The notes beneath the pieces were generated by a model that did not search any database, was not told the DNA's origin, and was given only the letters and a program-made list of their open reading frames with translations. The position numbers were made by a program, and so were the translations under genes. Source: UBA1737 sp964474685 (lineage in GTDB: Bacteria > Bacillota_I > Bacilli_A > ML615J-28 > CAG-313). From it: a DNA stretch of 22,524 nt. The stretch covers positions 1 to 22,524 of the forward strand of contig CAYYTE010000017.1 of the NCBI GenBank assembly GCA_964474685.1. Reading direction: 5' to 3'. Positions 15,158 to 22,353 of the stretch are shown piece after piece; within the stretch, counting starts at the first letter, position 1; the number at the start of each line of letters is the position of its first letter.

Positions 15158-15828
15158 GGTTTTATCCTCTTCGTAACACTCATCCCATCTCCTACATTTA
15201 AAAACAGAGTATGAAATCCAACTAATTGTTGTAAATAGGAATTAAAATTAGATACTTTTGTGGCAAGATGAAACAAATTCTTACTCATATTGTTATCTCC
15301 ACTTGCTACTTTTGCAACATTACCATGAAATAAAATATTATCACACACAATAATTCCTGAAGGATTTAAAAGAGGAATGTATAAATCAAAAAACTTTTGA
15401 TACTGAGATTTTGCGGCGTCAATGAAAATCGCATCATAGCGCTTGTTCATAACCTCATCTACAGGATTCAACGCATCACAAGAAACAATATGAACCTGAT
15501 TACTAAGTCCCATAGTTTCTACATTTTTTCTTGCAATTTGAACCATATTTAAATCACGCTCTAAAGTTGTAATCACACGAGTAGAATTAGAGGCCATACA
15601 AATGCTTGAGTAACCAATTGCACAACCAATTTCTAATATACTTCTAGAACCCGCTGATTCAAGTAATCCCAAAAGAACAAAAAGAGAATCCTTTTTAATA
15701 ATGGGAACATTATTATCGATTCCATATTTTTCTATTTTCAAAATATCTTCTGTTTGATATTGATTATTTAATTGTTCAATATAAGTTCTATTATTCAATT
15801 CATTATCTTGTTTCATTTCCTCTAACAT
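15154..15828 (-). CDS. trmR: tRNA 5-hydroxyuridine methyltransferase TrmR
   Basis: TrmR methylates 5-hydroxyuridine-34 to 5-methoxyuridine using SAM and Mg, widening wobble reading. The 224 residues are a class I, catechol-O-methyltransferase-like fold. ILEIGCAIGYSS (64-75) is the SAM loop, and TTLERD (87-92) binds the ribose. FIDAAKSQY (135-143) and CDNILFHG (162-169) bring the metal-binding Asp and Asn. Generic annotation would be 'O-methyltransferase family 3'. The neighbouring trhP genes make TrmR the best reading. I start at ATG 15828, which has GAGGT seven bases upstream. A GTG at 15840 begins next to that Shine-Dalgarno and would add four residues. Confidence 0.88.
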   Translation of the reverse strand: MLEEMKQDNELNNRTYIEQLNNQYQTEDILKIEKYGIDNNVPIIKKDSLFVLLGLLESAGSRSILEIGCAIGYSSICMASNSTRVITTLERDLNMVQIARKNVETMGLSNQVHIVSCDALNPVDEVMNKRYDAIFIDAAKSQYQKFFDLYIPLLNPSGIIVCDNILFHGNVAKVASGDNNMSKNLFHLATKVSNFNSYLQQLVGFHTLFLNVGDGMSVTKRIKP

Positions 15829-15854
15829 CTTATACCTCACTAATTTCTTCTACT

Positions 15855-15863
15855 ATTTTACCA
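15855..15863 (-). promoter_or_regulatory. Possible extended -10 promoter of trmR
   Basis: On the minus strand TGG-TAAAAT (15855-15863) forms an extended -10 about 27 bases before the start. No good -35 is present at 16-18 bases, so this is a modest candidate. Confidence 0.4.
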
Positions 15864-15928
15864 CAATTTATCAAATAAATCTATTCAGTGGCTTTTATTC
15901 TACAAGTAAGAAGAGCAAAGATCACAAA

Positions 15929-15957
15929 TAAAAAACTACCAGTTTAAACTGGTAGTA
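15929..15957 (-). terminator. Terminator of the XRE regulator gene
   Basis: The segment 15935-15956 is a perfect 22-base palindrome with arms ACTACCAG and CTGGTAGT around TTTAAA. On the minus strand it is followed by six T. It begins eight bases after the stop codon of the regulator gene. Confidence 0.88.
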
Positions 15958-15964
15958 ACTAGCA

Positions 15965-17242
15965 TCAAGGCTTACAAGTAACGGTAACTGTAGAAGCGGA
16001 ATGAACAACTTCACGAAATACCTTCATACACTCTCTATATTTTCCAAGAATCCCGGATAATTCAAAGTATTCTTTTAAAGCCTCAAGATATAAATCACTT
16101 TGATATCCAATCGAACAAGTATTTAAAAGATAGGTTTTTAAATATCGATACAAATCGGTTACCATTGCACCAGATTCTTTTAAAAGAATATATTCACAAA
16201 ATCCATGATTTATATCATTGGAATGTCTTCTATAGTATTTATTAATATCATTCATAATCTTTTGGCTTAAAGCAAAATTCTGATGTTCTTTTGCGGCTAA
16301 ATAGTAATAAGGTAACACCCGTTTGGATAAAGATACTTTATCATATTCTTTTAAAATAGCCTCATAACGATTATGTTCAAAATCCATTCGATATCTTATA
16401 TAATAGAAATAATCAATCAATTCATTATCATCATCATGTAAAGACCCTCTTAATTGATTTAATTTATTTCGGGCATCATCATAATGTACTTTCGAATCTA
16501 AATAGAACATTTGCATTTGGTGAATGAGAAGTCTTCTGTGAAAACATTCCTCATGATTATTTGATAACAGTCGATAATACTTATCCACATGATAAAAATG
16601 TCCTGTAACAAAGAAGATAGTAATCGCAAGATCATAACAACAATTTTGGAAGAACTCATCTTCAATATCGCTTTTACTTAAAAAACATACATTTTTGTAA
16701 GCTAAGTTTAATTGGTCAATTGAAAAATAATACATAGCACAGCAGAAAATAAAAAACATTCGAGATTTTTCATTTAACACCTTGGCATCAATTGCCAATT
16801 TATCAATAATACTCGAAGTCACGTTGTCATCATGATTAATTATACTTTCAAAAAATAAAATTAAGTTTCTTTCTGATTCTAAATAATTCTTATCTTGCAA
16901 TATCTCTTGAATAAGAGCTTGTACTTTGTCATTATCTTTTTTTAATAGGAACAATAACAATTCATTATATACATTTTTATGTCGCTCTTTAATAACAGAA
17001 TCATATGTGAGTTCTACTTTGTCACATAGAATATGCATTACTTGCTCATCTGGTTCAATCAAGTGATTCTCTATACGACTTAAATAACTAATACTAAGAT
17101 AACCATTGGACATTACTTCTAAGGTTATTCCTTTTTCCTGCCTTTTTAGTTTTAGAAAATCAATCAAATCATAGGTTTCAGTTTTCCTAGATTCTAGTTG
17201 TGGTAGTAGCAAACTTAAATAATCTTTCTTCTTCATTTTCAT
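15965..17242 (-). CDS. XRE-type transcriptional regulator with helical-repeat C-terminus
   Basis: The 425 residues begin with a helix-turn-helix at about 25-85. LIDFLKLKRQEKGITLEVM and ISYLSRIENHLIEPDEQ show the usual recognition-helix layout of the XRE/Cro fold. The remaining 340 residues are almost all helical, rich in Tyr, Asp and Leu. They have TPR-like pairs such as YDLAITIFFVTGHFYHVDKY and YYYLAAKEHQNFALSQ. This build is shared by peptide-responsive Rgg/PlcR/PrgX-like regulators, so a small ligand or peptide is possible, but no pheromone gene is visible nearby. It is transcribed alone: GGGGG lies seven bases before the ATG, an inverted repeat overlaps its likely -35, and a terminator follows. 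The C-terminal end (SASTVTVTCKP) is not helical. Confidence 0.8.
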   Translation of the reverse strand: MKMKKKDYLSLLLPQLESRKTETYDLIDFLKLKRQEKGITLEVMSNGYLSISYLSRIENHLIEPDEQVMHILCDKVELTYDSVIKERHKNVYNELLLFLLKKDNDKVQALIQEILQDKNYLESERNLILFFESIINHDDNVTSSIIDKLAIDAKVLNEKSRMFFIFCCAMYYFSIDQLNLAYKNVCFLSKSDIEDEFFQNCCYDLAITIFFVTGHFYHVDKYYRLLSNNHEECFHRRLLIHQMQMFYLDSKVHYDDARNKLNQLRGSLHDDDNELIDYFYYIRYRMDFEHNRYEAILKEYDKVSLSKRVLPYYYLAAKEHQNFALSQKIMNDINKYYRRHSNDINHGFCEYILLKESGAMVTDLYRYLKTYLLNTCSIGYQSDLYLEALKEYFELSGILGKYRECMKVFREVVHSASTVTVTCKP

Positions 17243-17272
17243 TTCATATCCCCCCTAAATGTTTACTTTTCT

Positions 17273-17309
17273 AATATACACTAAAAAAGAACATATTTGT
17301 ATAAATATG
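17273..17309 (-). promoter_or_regulatory. Weak promoter with operator-like inverted repeat before the regulator
   Basis: On the minus strand TATATT (17273-17278) has TACAAA at 17 bases (17296-17301), only half matching a -35. That position lies inside a perfect inverted repeat, CATATTT-N4-AAATATG (17292-17309). A palindrome over the -35 of a regulator gene suggests autoregulation. This is inference from position. Confidence 0.5.
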
Positions 17310-17407
17310 CGATTTTAGCGTATGACTAAAATTATCTTATTCAGTATTATTTCGACATTTTTCTTTGATTTCTTAAATCTTTTTGTATAAATTAAGAAAA
17401 GAACATA
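17285..17407. repeat. Two 11-base direct repeats in the regulator's upstream region
   Basis: AAAAGAACATA occurs at 17285-17295 and 17397-17407. TTTGTATAAAT occurs at 17296-17306 and 17382-17392. In the left pair the two words abut; in the right pair their order is swapped with a four-base gap. The sequence is AT-rich, so chance cannot be ruled out. Confidence 0.55.
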
Positions 17408-17434
17408 AAAAAAGGACTTTTTTCAAAAAGTCCT
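17407..17434 (-). terminator. Terminator after the YgjP-like gene
   Basis: AGGACTTTTT (17413-17422) pairs perfectly with AAAAAGTCCT (17425-17434) around a two-base centre. On the minus strand the hairpin runs into seven T. It lies 14 bases after the stop codon at 17448. Confidence 0.87.
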
Positions 17435-17447
17435 GCTTTAAAACAAA

Positions 17448-18161
17448 CTATACCAAATATCCTTTTAGTTGTTTCTTTAAACTTCTTTCATCCGGAACCC
17501 ACTTTTGTAAAAATGAATGAAATAAAGCACTATGATTTAGATACACATAATGGCATAATTCATGATAAACAACATACTCCAATAATCTCGGTGGTACATG
17601 GATTAATGCAAGATTTAACATGATTTTATTTTTAGAAGGTTTCAGGTATCCCCAACAACTTTTTGCTTGTTTAATAACTAACACAGGATAGGTAGATAAG
17701 TAACTCTTCATATTTTGAAAACAATTGTAAAGCATCTCTTGAAAAATCATATCCGCTTGTTCTTTTTCCCAATTCAACAATTGCAATGATAAATCATTTG
17801 CGTCTTTATAATAAAGATAAAGATCATCCCCTTCTTTAATAACGTCCGGATGATTATTCTTACAAAGATGTAAAGTACATGAATTTCCTAAAAATAGATA
17901 TTTTGCTTTATCTATAATATAAAATTGCTTTGACTTTAATACCTTATAGTTCTTTTGTATCCAATCAAGATGTTTTTCAACAAATGCAACTATTGCTTCT
18001 TGTCTCATCCCTTTATAAAAACTAATAACAAGTATTAATTCTTTATTAAAACGTAAAGTGATTCTGTTAGTACCCAGATACTTATATATATAAGGAATAG
18101 ATAATTCATCGAGCATAGGAATACAAATAAAGTTAGGTATAACATTAGTTCTTTGTTTCAT
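17448..18161 (-). CDS. YgjP-like (DUF45) metallopeptidase-fold protein
   Basis: The 237 residues fit the YgjP/DUF45 family, a SprT- and WLM-related zinc hydrolase fold. The metal site is HELCH (200-204) with His210 in NHSALFH. Before it, KSCWGYLKPSKNKIMLNLAL (168-187) matches the family's WGSC region, although the usual Cys comes before Trp here. The N-terminal half carries the beta-sheet and KHLDWIQKNYK helix of the family. The natural substrate is not settled: a peptidase is predicted, and E. coli YgjP has been reported to act on UTP. Its start overlaps the previous gene by 17 bases, with AGAGG seven bases upstream, and a terminator follows. It is the last gene of a three-gene unit. Confidence 0.88.
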   Translation of the reverse strand: MKQRTNVIPNFICIPMLDELSIPYIYKYLGTNRITLRFNKELILVISFYKGMRQEAIVAFVEKHLDWIQKNYKVLKSKQFYIIDKAKYLFLGNSCTLHLCKNNHPDVIKEGDDLYLYYKDANDLSLQLLNWEKEQADMIFQEMLYNCFQNMKSYLSTYPVLVIKQAKSCWGYLKPSKNKIMLNLALIHVPPRLLEYVVYHELCHYVYLNHSALFHSFLQKWVPDERSLKKQLKGYLV

Positions 18162-18885
18162 TTGAATCCTCTTTTTTTAATAATAAAATCCACTTTGATA
18201 CTTCAAAGATTATAAAGGCAAATAATACAACAAGGAATATTATAATATAAAACCAAGCGTTATATACACTTGTAATAAAACTACTTGCTGGAAATACTGC
18301 CCGATAGAATTTTGCTCCTGGAAATAATATCTTATGAATTATCCAAAACATACAACTAAAGTAGGATGAATCCTGGCTGGTATAAAGAATCCATTCCGAA
18401 GCTTGTACTTGAGGCATAAGAATGAAACATACAAGAAAAAAGAGAGCAAACATAGATACTAAAAAAATATCAATAAATAGAAAAATACGGTTTCTTGTTT
18501 TCTTAGATATTTTATTATCATTAAATATTAAACAAATCAAACTACCACAAATCGTTGGAATAGATAAAATTCCAAGGATAGTTAACCCCTTATATAAAGA
18601 ATAAACATCTTGCATATGAAGAAGTGCTTGTTCATCTAAAAGCATATGGGAAGGAAGTTCTTTAATAGAATATGAAAAATAGGAAGTAAATGCTTGAAAT
18701 AGAACATCTAGTTCTTCTTTCGTACAATCAATACAAGACTTATCATAAACAGCATAATAAAAGCCTTTATTGGTTAGAAAAAGGCCGGTAATAAAAAATG
18801 TTAAAAAAACAATTACCCCACATATATTTATAAACCCCATAATTAATTCAATAGTATTATATTTATTCCAAACTTTATTTTTCAT
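18145..18885 (-). CDS. TIGR01906/DUF1461-like integral membrane protein
   Basis: The 246 residues form a four-helix membrane protein (about 13-37, 99-121, 136-158 and 209-235). A loop of about 60 residues lies between helices 1 and 2, and another between 3 and 4. LLDEQALLHMQDVYSLY just before helix 2 and IIHKILFPG in the second loop resemble the hallmark positions of the TIGR01906/DUF1461 family, for which no function is known to me. The match is from memory of the pattern and is divergent. I start at ATG 18885, where AAGGA lies just upstream. An ATG 17 codons earlier would lie deep inside the preceding gene. It overlaps the kinase-like gene by 11 bases and the YgjP-like gene by 17. The first loop has a CIDC motif that could form a disulfide outside the cell. 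Confidence 0.72.
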   Translation of the reverse strand: MKNKVWNKYNTIELIMGFINICGVIVFLTFFITGLFLTNKGFYYAVYDKSCIDCTKEELDVLFQAFTSYFSYSIKELPSHMLLDEQALLHMQDVYSLYKGLTILGILSIPTICGSLICLIFNDNKISKKTRNRIFLFIDIFLVSMFALFFLVCFILMPQVQASEWILYTSQDSSYFSCMFWIIHKILFPGAKFYRAVFPASSFITSVYNAWFYIIIFLVVLFAFIIFEVSKWILLLKKEDSNETKN

Positions 18886-19414
18886 TTTTCCTTCTTTGCC
18901 GATAAGCTTCCAGAACTTGTTTTGTCGATTCATCAACGGTTAAATGAGAAGTATCCAATATATAATCGCAATATTTACCAATTGACATTTTAAAAATTTG
19001 CTCATCATTATCGATACGACTTAAAACAACAGAAAGTTCATCCCCGCGATTTGTCATCCGTTCCAAACGAATCTGTTTATCACAAGTTAAATAAACAACA
19101 TATGCTTCGTCCTTTAAAAACTTACGATAATATGCGAGTCCTGTTGGTTCTAAAATTACCACTTTATTTTCACTTAGCGATTCTTTACTTGTACCATAAT
19201 AGTTTTTTTGATAAGTAACATATTCTAAAAAGAATTTTGCTTTAATCTTGTTTAAAAAGTCTTCACGTGTAATAAAATGATAATCAACCCCTTCAGTTTC
19301 ATTATCACGTTTCGGTCTTGTTGTATATGTAACAATCTTTTCAAACCCATAATTGTATAGATTCTTAACAATACAAGTCTTTCCAGAAGCACTAGCACCC
19401 ACAATAATTAACAT
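18875..19414 (-). CDS. Guanylate kinase-like protein, atypical
   Basis: The 179 residues match the guanylate kinase fold: P-loop GASASGKT (6-13), the GMP-binding TTRPKRDNETEGVDYHF, FLEYVTYQKNYYGTSKE, and a lid region with RMTNRGDE. Guanylate kinase makes GDP from GMP with ATP. Two things are unusual. The protein is about 25 residues shorter than standard Gmk. The segment that normally reads LEIDVQGA, with a catalytic-site Asp, is LEPTGLA here. It may be a paralogue with altered substrate or activity rather than the essential Gmk. No Shine-Dalgarno is obvious beyond GAGAG before the ATG. It leads a three-gene unit with a strong promoter. Confidence 0.72.
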   Translation of the reverse strand: MLIIVGASASGKTCIVKNLYNYGFEKIVTYTTRPKRDNETEGVDYHFITREDFLNKIKAKFFLEYVTYQKNYYGTSKESLSENKVVILEPTGLAYYRKFLKDEAYVVYLTCDKQIRLERMTNRGDELSVVLSRIDNDEQIFKMSIGKYCDYILDTSHLTVDESTKQVLEAYRQRRKNEK

Positions 19415-19466
19415 AGATTCTCTCTTTCTTTATTAATGTATTTTTGTTAAAAATGTTTCTTTATAA

Positions 19467-19495
19467 ATTATACCATTTCTACAAAGAAATTTCAA
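19467..19495 (-). promoter_or_regulatory. Promoter of the kinase-like/DUF1461/YgjP unit
   Basis: On the minus strand TTGAAA (19490-19495) is followed after 17 bases by TATAAT (19467-19472), which is preceded by TGG, an extended -10. It lies about 50 bases before the start of the kinase-like gene. Confidence 0.82.
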
Positions 19496-19588
19496 TAATA
19501 TAGATTAATGTTTTAAAATATGAATAGAAAAAAATAAGAAAACTGGATTTTTTAATTAAAATGTGTTAAAATATATTTGGAGATGATT

Positions 19589-20182
19589 ATGAAGACTACG
19601 ATAATATTAATAAGACATGGCCAAACCAATTGGAACTACACTTTAAAGATTCAAGGTAGAGGCGAAGTTCCCCTTGATACAACCGGAATAAACCAAATTA
19701 AACAAGCAGGTGAAACACTCAAAGAAGCAAATATTCAAATCGATAAAATGCTATCTAGTCCATTAGGAAGAGCAATTGAATCAAGTATGATTATAAAAAC
19801 TATAATAAATTTTAGAAAACCAATTGAATTATTTCCTTTAGCTATTGAGCGAGATTTTGGAAACATTGAAGGAACCATCATGACTCCTCATTTATATGAA
19901 GAAATTTTATCTGATAAGTATGAAACGATGGAATCTACCAAAGAACTCACAAAAAGATGTAAAAAAGCGGTTCAAACTATACTATCACGCTATCAAGGTT
20001 CGGTAATAGTTCTATGTACCCATTCTCATTTTATCAAAGGAATATTCTCTACAATTGATGATAACATTCAACTAAATACACCTTTGCAAAACGGAGCATT
20101 CTCAATTCTAAATTATCAAAACACAGAACTAACAAATTATAAATTTAATTTAAAAACTATAAGGAGAGAAGATATAATATGA
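19589..20182 (+). CDS. Histidine phosphatase family protein
   Basis: This 197-residue protein belongs to the histidine phosphatase (phosphoglycerate-mutase-like) superfamily. LIRHGQTNWN gives the RHG motif with nucleophile His10. LSSPLGRAIESS has the second Arg. AIERDFGNIEG carries the acidic general acid (about Glu87), and THSH holds the second catalytic His (about 145). The layout fits broad-specificity phosphatases of the PhoE/CobC/GpmB type rather than glycolytic mutase, and the substrate is unknown. I start at ATG 19589, which has GGAG six bases upstream. The TTG at 19577 overlaps that Shine-Dalgarno. It overlaps the next gene by four bases (ATGA). Confidence 0.9.
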   Translation: MKTTIILIRHGQTNWNYTLKIQGRGEVPLDTTGINQIKQAGETLKEANIQIDKMLSSPLGRAIESSMIIKTIINFRKPIELFPLAIERDFGNIEGTIMTPHLYEEILSDKYETMESTKELTKRCKKAVQTILSRYQGSVIVLCTHSHFIKGIFSTIDDNIQLNTPLQNGAFSILNYQNTELTNYKFNLKTIRREDII

Positions 20183-20466
20183 AAAAATTAGCAATGAAAA
20201 TTGAAGGATTACCTTGGCAAATCCTACTACCTTTAACAATACTCTTTGACGGTATTGTTGGTGGTTTCTATCGTTTAGAAAAAAAACACTACATCGTTGG
20301 CTTTCTAATGATTGCTTCCTTTACTGGAATCATCCTTAGTCTATTTCCCCTATTTGGAAAAGCTGCACATCCTTTATTTTGGATATGTGTTTGTGTTTAT
20401 CTATTATTTTGGTTAGGAGATATTCTAACAGTTGCTTTTTTTAAAAAGTACAAGTTATTTTCTTAA
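20179..20466 (+). CDS. Small three-helix membrane protein, function unknown
   Basis: I do not recognise this 95-residue protein. It has three probable membrane segments (about 14-30, 38-59 and 64-88) with basic residues at both ends and between the first two helices (YRLEKKH). The start overlaps the phosphatase stop (ATGA), so translation is probably coupled. An AAGGAG lies 12 bases upstream, farther than usual. A strong terminator follows. The pairing suggests it may tether or modulate the phosphatase, but nothing in the sequence proves it. Confidence 0.75.
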   Translation: MKKLAMKIEGLPWQILLPLTILFDGIVGGFYRLEKKHYIVGFLMIASFTGIILSLFPLFGKAAHPLFWICVCVYLLFWLGDILTVAFFKKYKLFS

Positions 20467-20489
20467 AAGAGTAAACAATTTATACTTAT

Positions 20490-20520
20490 AATGATGGAAT
20501 AATCTTCCATCATTTTTTTT
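20490..20520 (+). terminator. Terminator of the phosphatase/membrane-protein pair
   Basis: AATGATGGAA (20490-20499) pairs perfectly with TTCCATCATT (20505-20514) around a five-base loop, followed by six more T. Confidence 0.93.
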
Positions 20521-20523
20521 CAA

Positions 20524-20551
20524 AATAAAAAAAAAGCATAAGCCTTTTTTT
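20524..20551 (-). terminator. Weak terminator of the flavoprotein unit
   Basis: On the minus strand seven A, then GGC-TTAT-GC, then nine T can form a short hairpin with one bulged base and a strong U-tract. It lies just after the stop codon at 20557. The GC part of the stem is only two or three pairs. Confidence 0.5.
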
Positions 20552-20556
20552 ATCAT

Positions 20557-20994
20557 TTATAAATCACTCATTAATAAAAACTCTTTATCTAAATGTTCCT
20601 CGTAAGATTCTATATGAAAATATACAAGGAAATCTTCTTCTAAATCTTTTAAATGAATGATATCTTTTACAATTCCTACCATTTCTACTTTTGCGTCAGG
20701 CAGTAATATTGCATGATCTTTTATGTTATAAGTAACACCTTGTAACTTATCAATCTCATGTGAATGATGACTACCGATATAATTGGCTAAATCCTTCATA
20801 GATTTGGAACAAGCATTTATCCCGACCACATCACCAATCTTTAACTTATGAGCTAAATCAGATTGTGAACCAAATAGTCCTATCACCTCATTATAGCCAC
20901 ATTGACACATCCAAGCATAAGTTGCAACATAATTAACTGAGTTGATTTGTTCACCCACGATACTAATCGTATGGTTAAAAGCACTAAGTCCCAT
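20557..20994 (-). CDS. Flavin-reductase-like protein (FMN split barrel)
   Basis: The 145 residues fit the flavin reductase-like, FMN-binding split-barrel family. An early beta segment (SIVGEQINSVNYVATYAWMC) is followed by DVVGINACSKSMKDLANYIGS, the 'N-x-x-S...A.....G' region that contacts flavin. ILLPDAKVEMVGIVKDI matches the stretch where these proteins carry 'p.l..a...leC.v'. Such proteins pass electrons from NAD(P)H to flavin or bind FMN for a partner. I start at ATG 20994, with AGAAGGTG about six bases upstream. An earlier ATG at 21033 would overlap the preceding gene and adds 13 residues outside the fold. It lies 14 bases after the FAD-dependent oxidoreductase and probably works with it. 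Identification is moderate because sequence conservation is low. Confidence 0.65.
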   Translation of the reverse strand: MGLSAFNHTISIVGEQINSVNYVATYAWMCQCGYNEVIGLFGSQSDLAHKLKIGDVVGINACSKSMKDLANYIGSHHSHEIDKLQGVTYNIKDHAILLPDAKVEMVGIVKDIIHLKDLEEDFLVYFHIESYEEHLDKEFLLMSDL

Positions 20995-21008
20995 AAAAAC
21001 ACCTTCTT

Positions 21009-22343
21009 TTAATGATTTATGTGTAATATACAATCCATATTTAAAAGTTGATCTTGAACGGATTGAATATTTACATTCCGAGTATTCGAATTTTCTTCAA
21101 TACACTTTGCAATTATGACTCCACAAGCCTCTCCAATCGCCATTACAATAGGAGTTACTCTCATAGAAGCCGAAGCTTCATGTGTTGCTCCAATCGCTCT
21201 TCCCGACACAAGTAAATTATCAATTCCCACTGGAATTAAAGTTCTTGAAGGAATCTCATAATAGATATCTAATAGCGGATTTGCGTCAAGATTGCATCCA
21301 TTCGGAGAATGAATGTCCATAGGATAAGATCCCACAACAACAGTGTCTTTGAAAGTTGAATGATTCAAAATATCCTCTTTTGTCATAATATAATCCGTTG
21401 TAATATGACGAGTTTCTCGAATACCAATTTGTTGAGGAGTTGATACAATCTCACAATTTTCAAATCCCGGAATATATTTTCTTAAGAATTGATATACAAT
21501 CTGTATTTGATTTCTCCCCATTAATTCCGCTTCTGTTAAATCATTGGCATTTGTACCTACTTTTTGAATTACACGAGTCATATTAATCGTTACTTCATTT
21601 TTTCTTACATTTTGAAAGAACAATACTCGGTCTCTCTCAATTGGAAAATCATTATTTTGCTTGGCAAGTTGTACTTCTTTAAAAAAGCCACTTACTCCTA
21701 CATAATCATAAGAATAATCTTTAGCAAGAACAAAATTACTAGGGTCTTCTTTCATTGATTTTCTAACTTTATTCAAATCAACATTTCCAACAACAAAAGG
21801 CATCGTCATCGGTTGGCATAAATGATCAATTGATCTCCCCAGTGTATAGGAACAACCACAACTATAACAAATATCTCCATCCCCTGTTGCATCAACAAAA
21901 TAGGACGCTTCGATATCATACATACCAGATTTATTACAAACAGTGATACTTTTTAGGATGTTATTAATAGAATTTGCGTGAACAATCTTTGTATGAAGTA
22001 ACAAATGTACTCCCGACTCTTGAATCATTTCAAAATAAATTGCTTTTAATCCTTCTGTATCCACAGGAGTAACAGTACCACAAAAACCTAAAGGATCAGG
22101 TATATGTCCTAAGGATAATTGTTTTTCTTTTAGTCTTTTTATAATCTCTTGAGCAATTCCCCCAATTAATCTTTGATGTTTATAATGAAAGGACATTAAA
22201 GGACCTACGAGTGATAAAATATTGGTTCCACCTAAAACTCCCGTATCTTCAACGAGTAAAACCGAATGATGCAACCGGGCAAGTGTAATTGCACAAACAA
22301 CACCTGAAGGCCCTGCACCACCTACTATACAATCATATTTCAC
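21009..22343 (-). CDS. FAD-dependent oxidoreductase (FAD_oxidored family)
   Basis: The 444 residues begin with a Rossmann motif, VGGAGPSGVVCAITLARL, and the acidic ribose-binding end VLLVED, which bind FAD. VDATGDGDICYSCGC near residues 150-165 and the late NLLVSGRAIGATHEA, followed by RVTPIVMAIGEACG, are hallmarks of the PF12831 group. Family members are often called 'FAD-dependent oxidoreductase', and their substrates are mostly unknown. I start at GTG 22343, with GAGGTG six bases upstream. The GTG at 22352 is part of that Shine-Dalgarno. The upstream gene's stop overlaps the same region, so the genes are probably coupled. A flavin-reductase-like gene follows directly. Confidence 0.85.
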   Translation of the reverse strand: MKYDCIVGGAGPSGVVCAITLARLHHSVLLVEDTGVLGGTNILSLVGPLMSFHYKHQRLIGGIAQEIIKRLKEKQLSLGHIPDPLGFCGTVTPVDTEGLKAIYFEMIQESGVHLLLHTKIVHANSINNILKSITVCNKSGMYDIEASYFVDATGDGDICYSCGCSYTLGRSIDHLCQPMTMPFVVGNVDLNKVRKSMKEDPSNFVLAKDYSYDYVGVSGFFKEVQLAKQNNDFPIERDRVLFFQNVRKNEVTINMTRVIQKVGTNANDLTEAELMGRNQIQIVYQFLRKYIPGFENCEIVSTPQQIGIRETRHITTDYIMTKEDILNHSTFKDTVVVGSYPMDIHSPNGCNLDANPLLDIYYEIPSRTLIPVGIDNLLVSGRAIGATHEASASMRVTPIVMAIGEACGVIIAKCIEENSNTRNVNIQSVQDQLLNMDCILHINH

Positions 22344-22353
22344 TTTAATCACC

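Noticed and set aside
15154..15828. Catechol/caffeoyl-CoA O-methyltransferase of secondary metabolism
   Set aside because: Same fold, but the trhP1-trhP2 neighbours and conserved gene order point to tRNA modification.
15870..15930. 14-codon hydrophobic frame on minus (GTG start, MIFALLTC...) considered as a signal peptide for the XRE regulator
   Set aside because: It has no Shine-Dalgarno, lies after the regulator's terminator and would need an unseen promoter.
17259..17320. 19-codon plus-strand frame starting MFTFLIY near the regulator promoter
   Set aside because: No ribosome binding site (preceded by CCCCCC) and no promoter on that strand.
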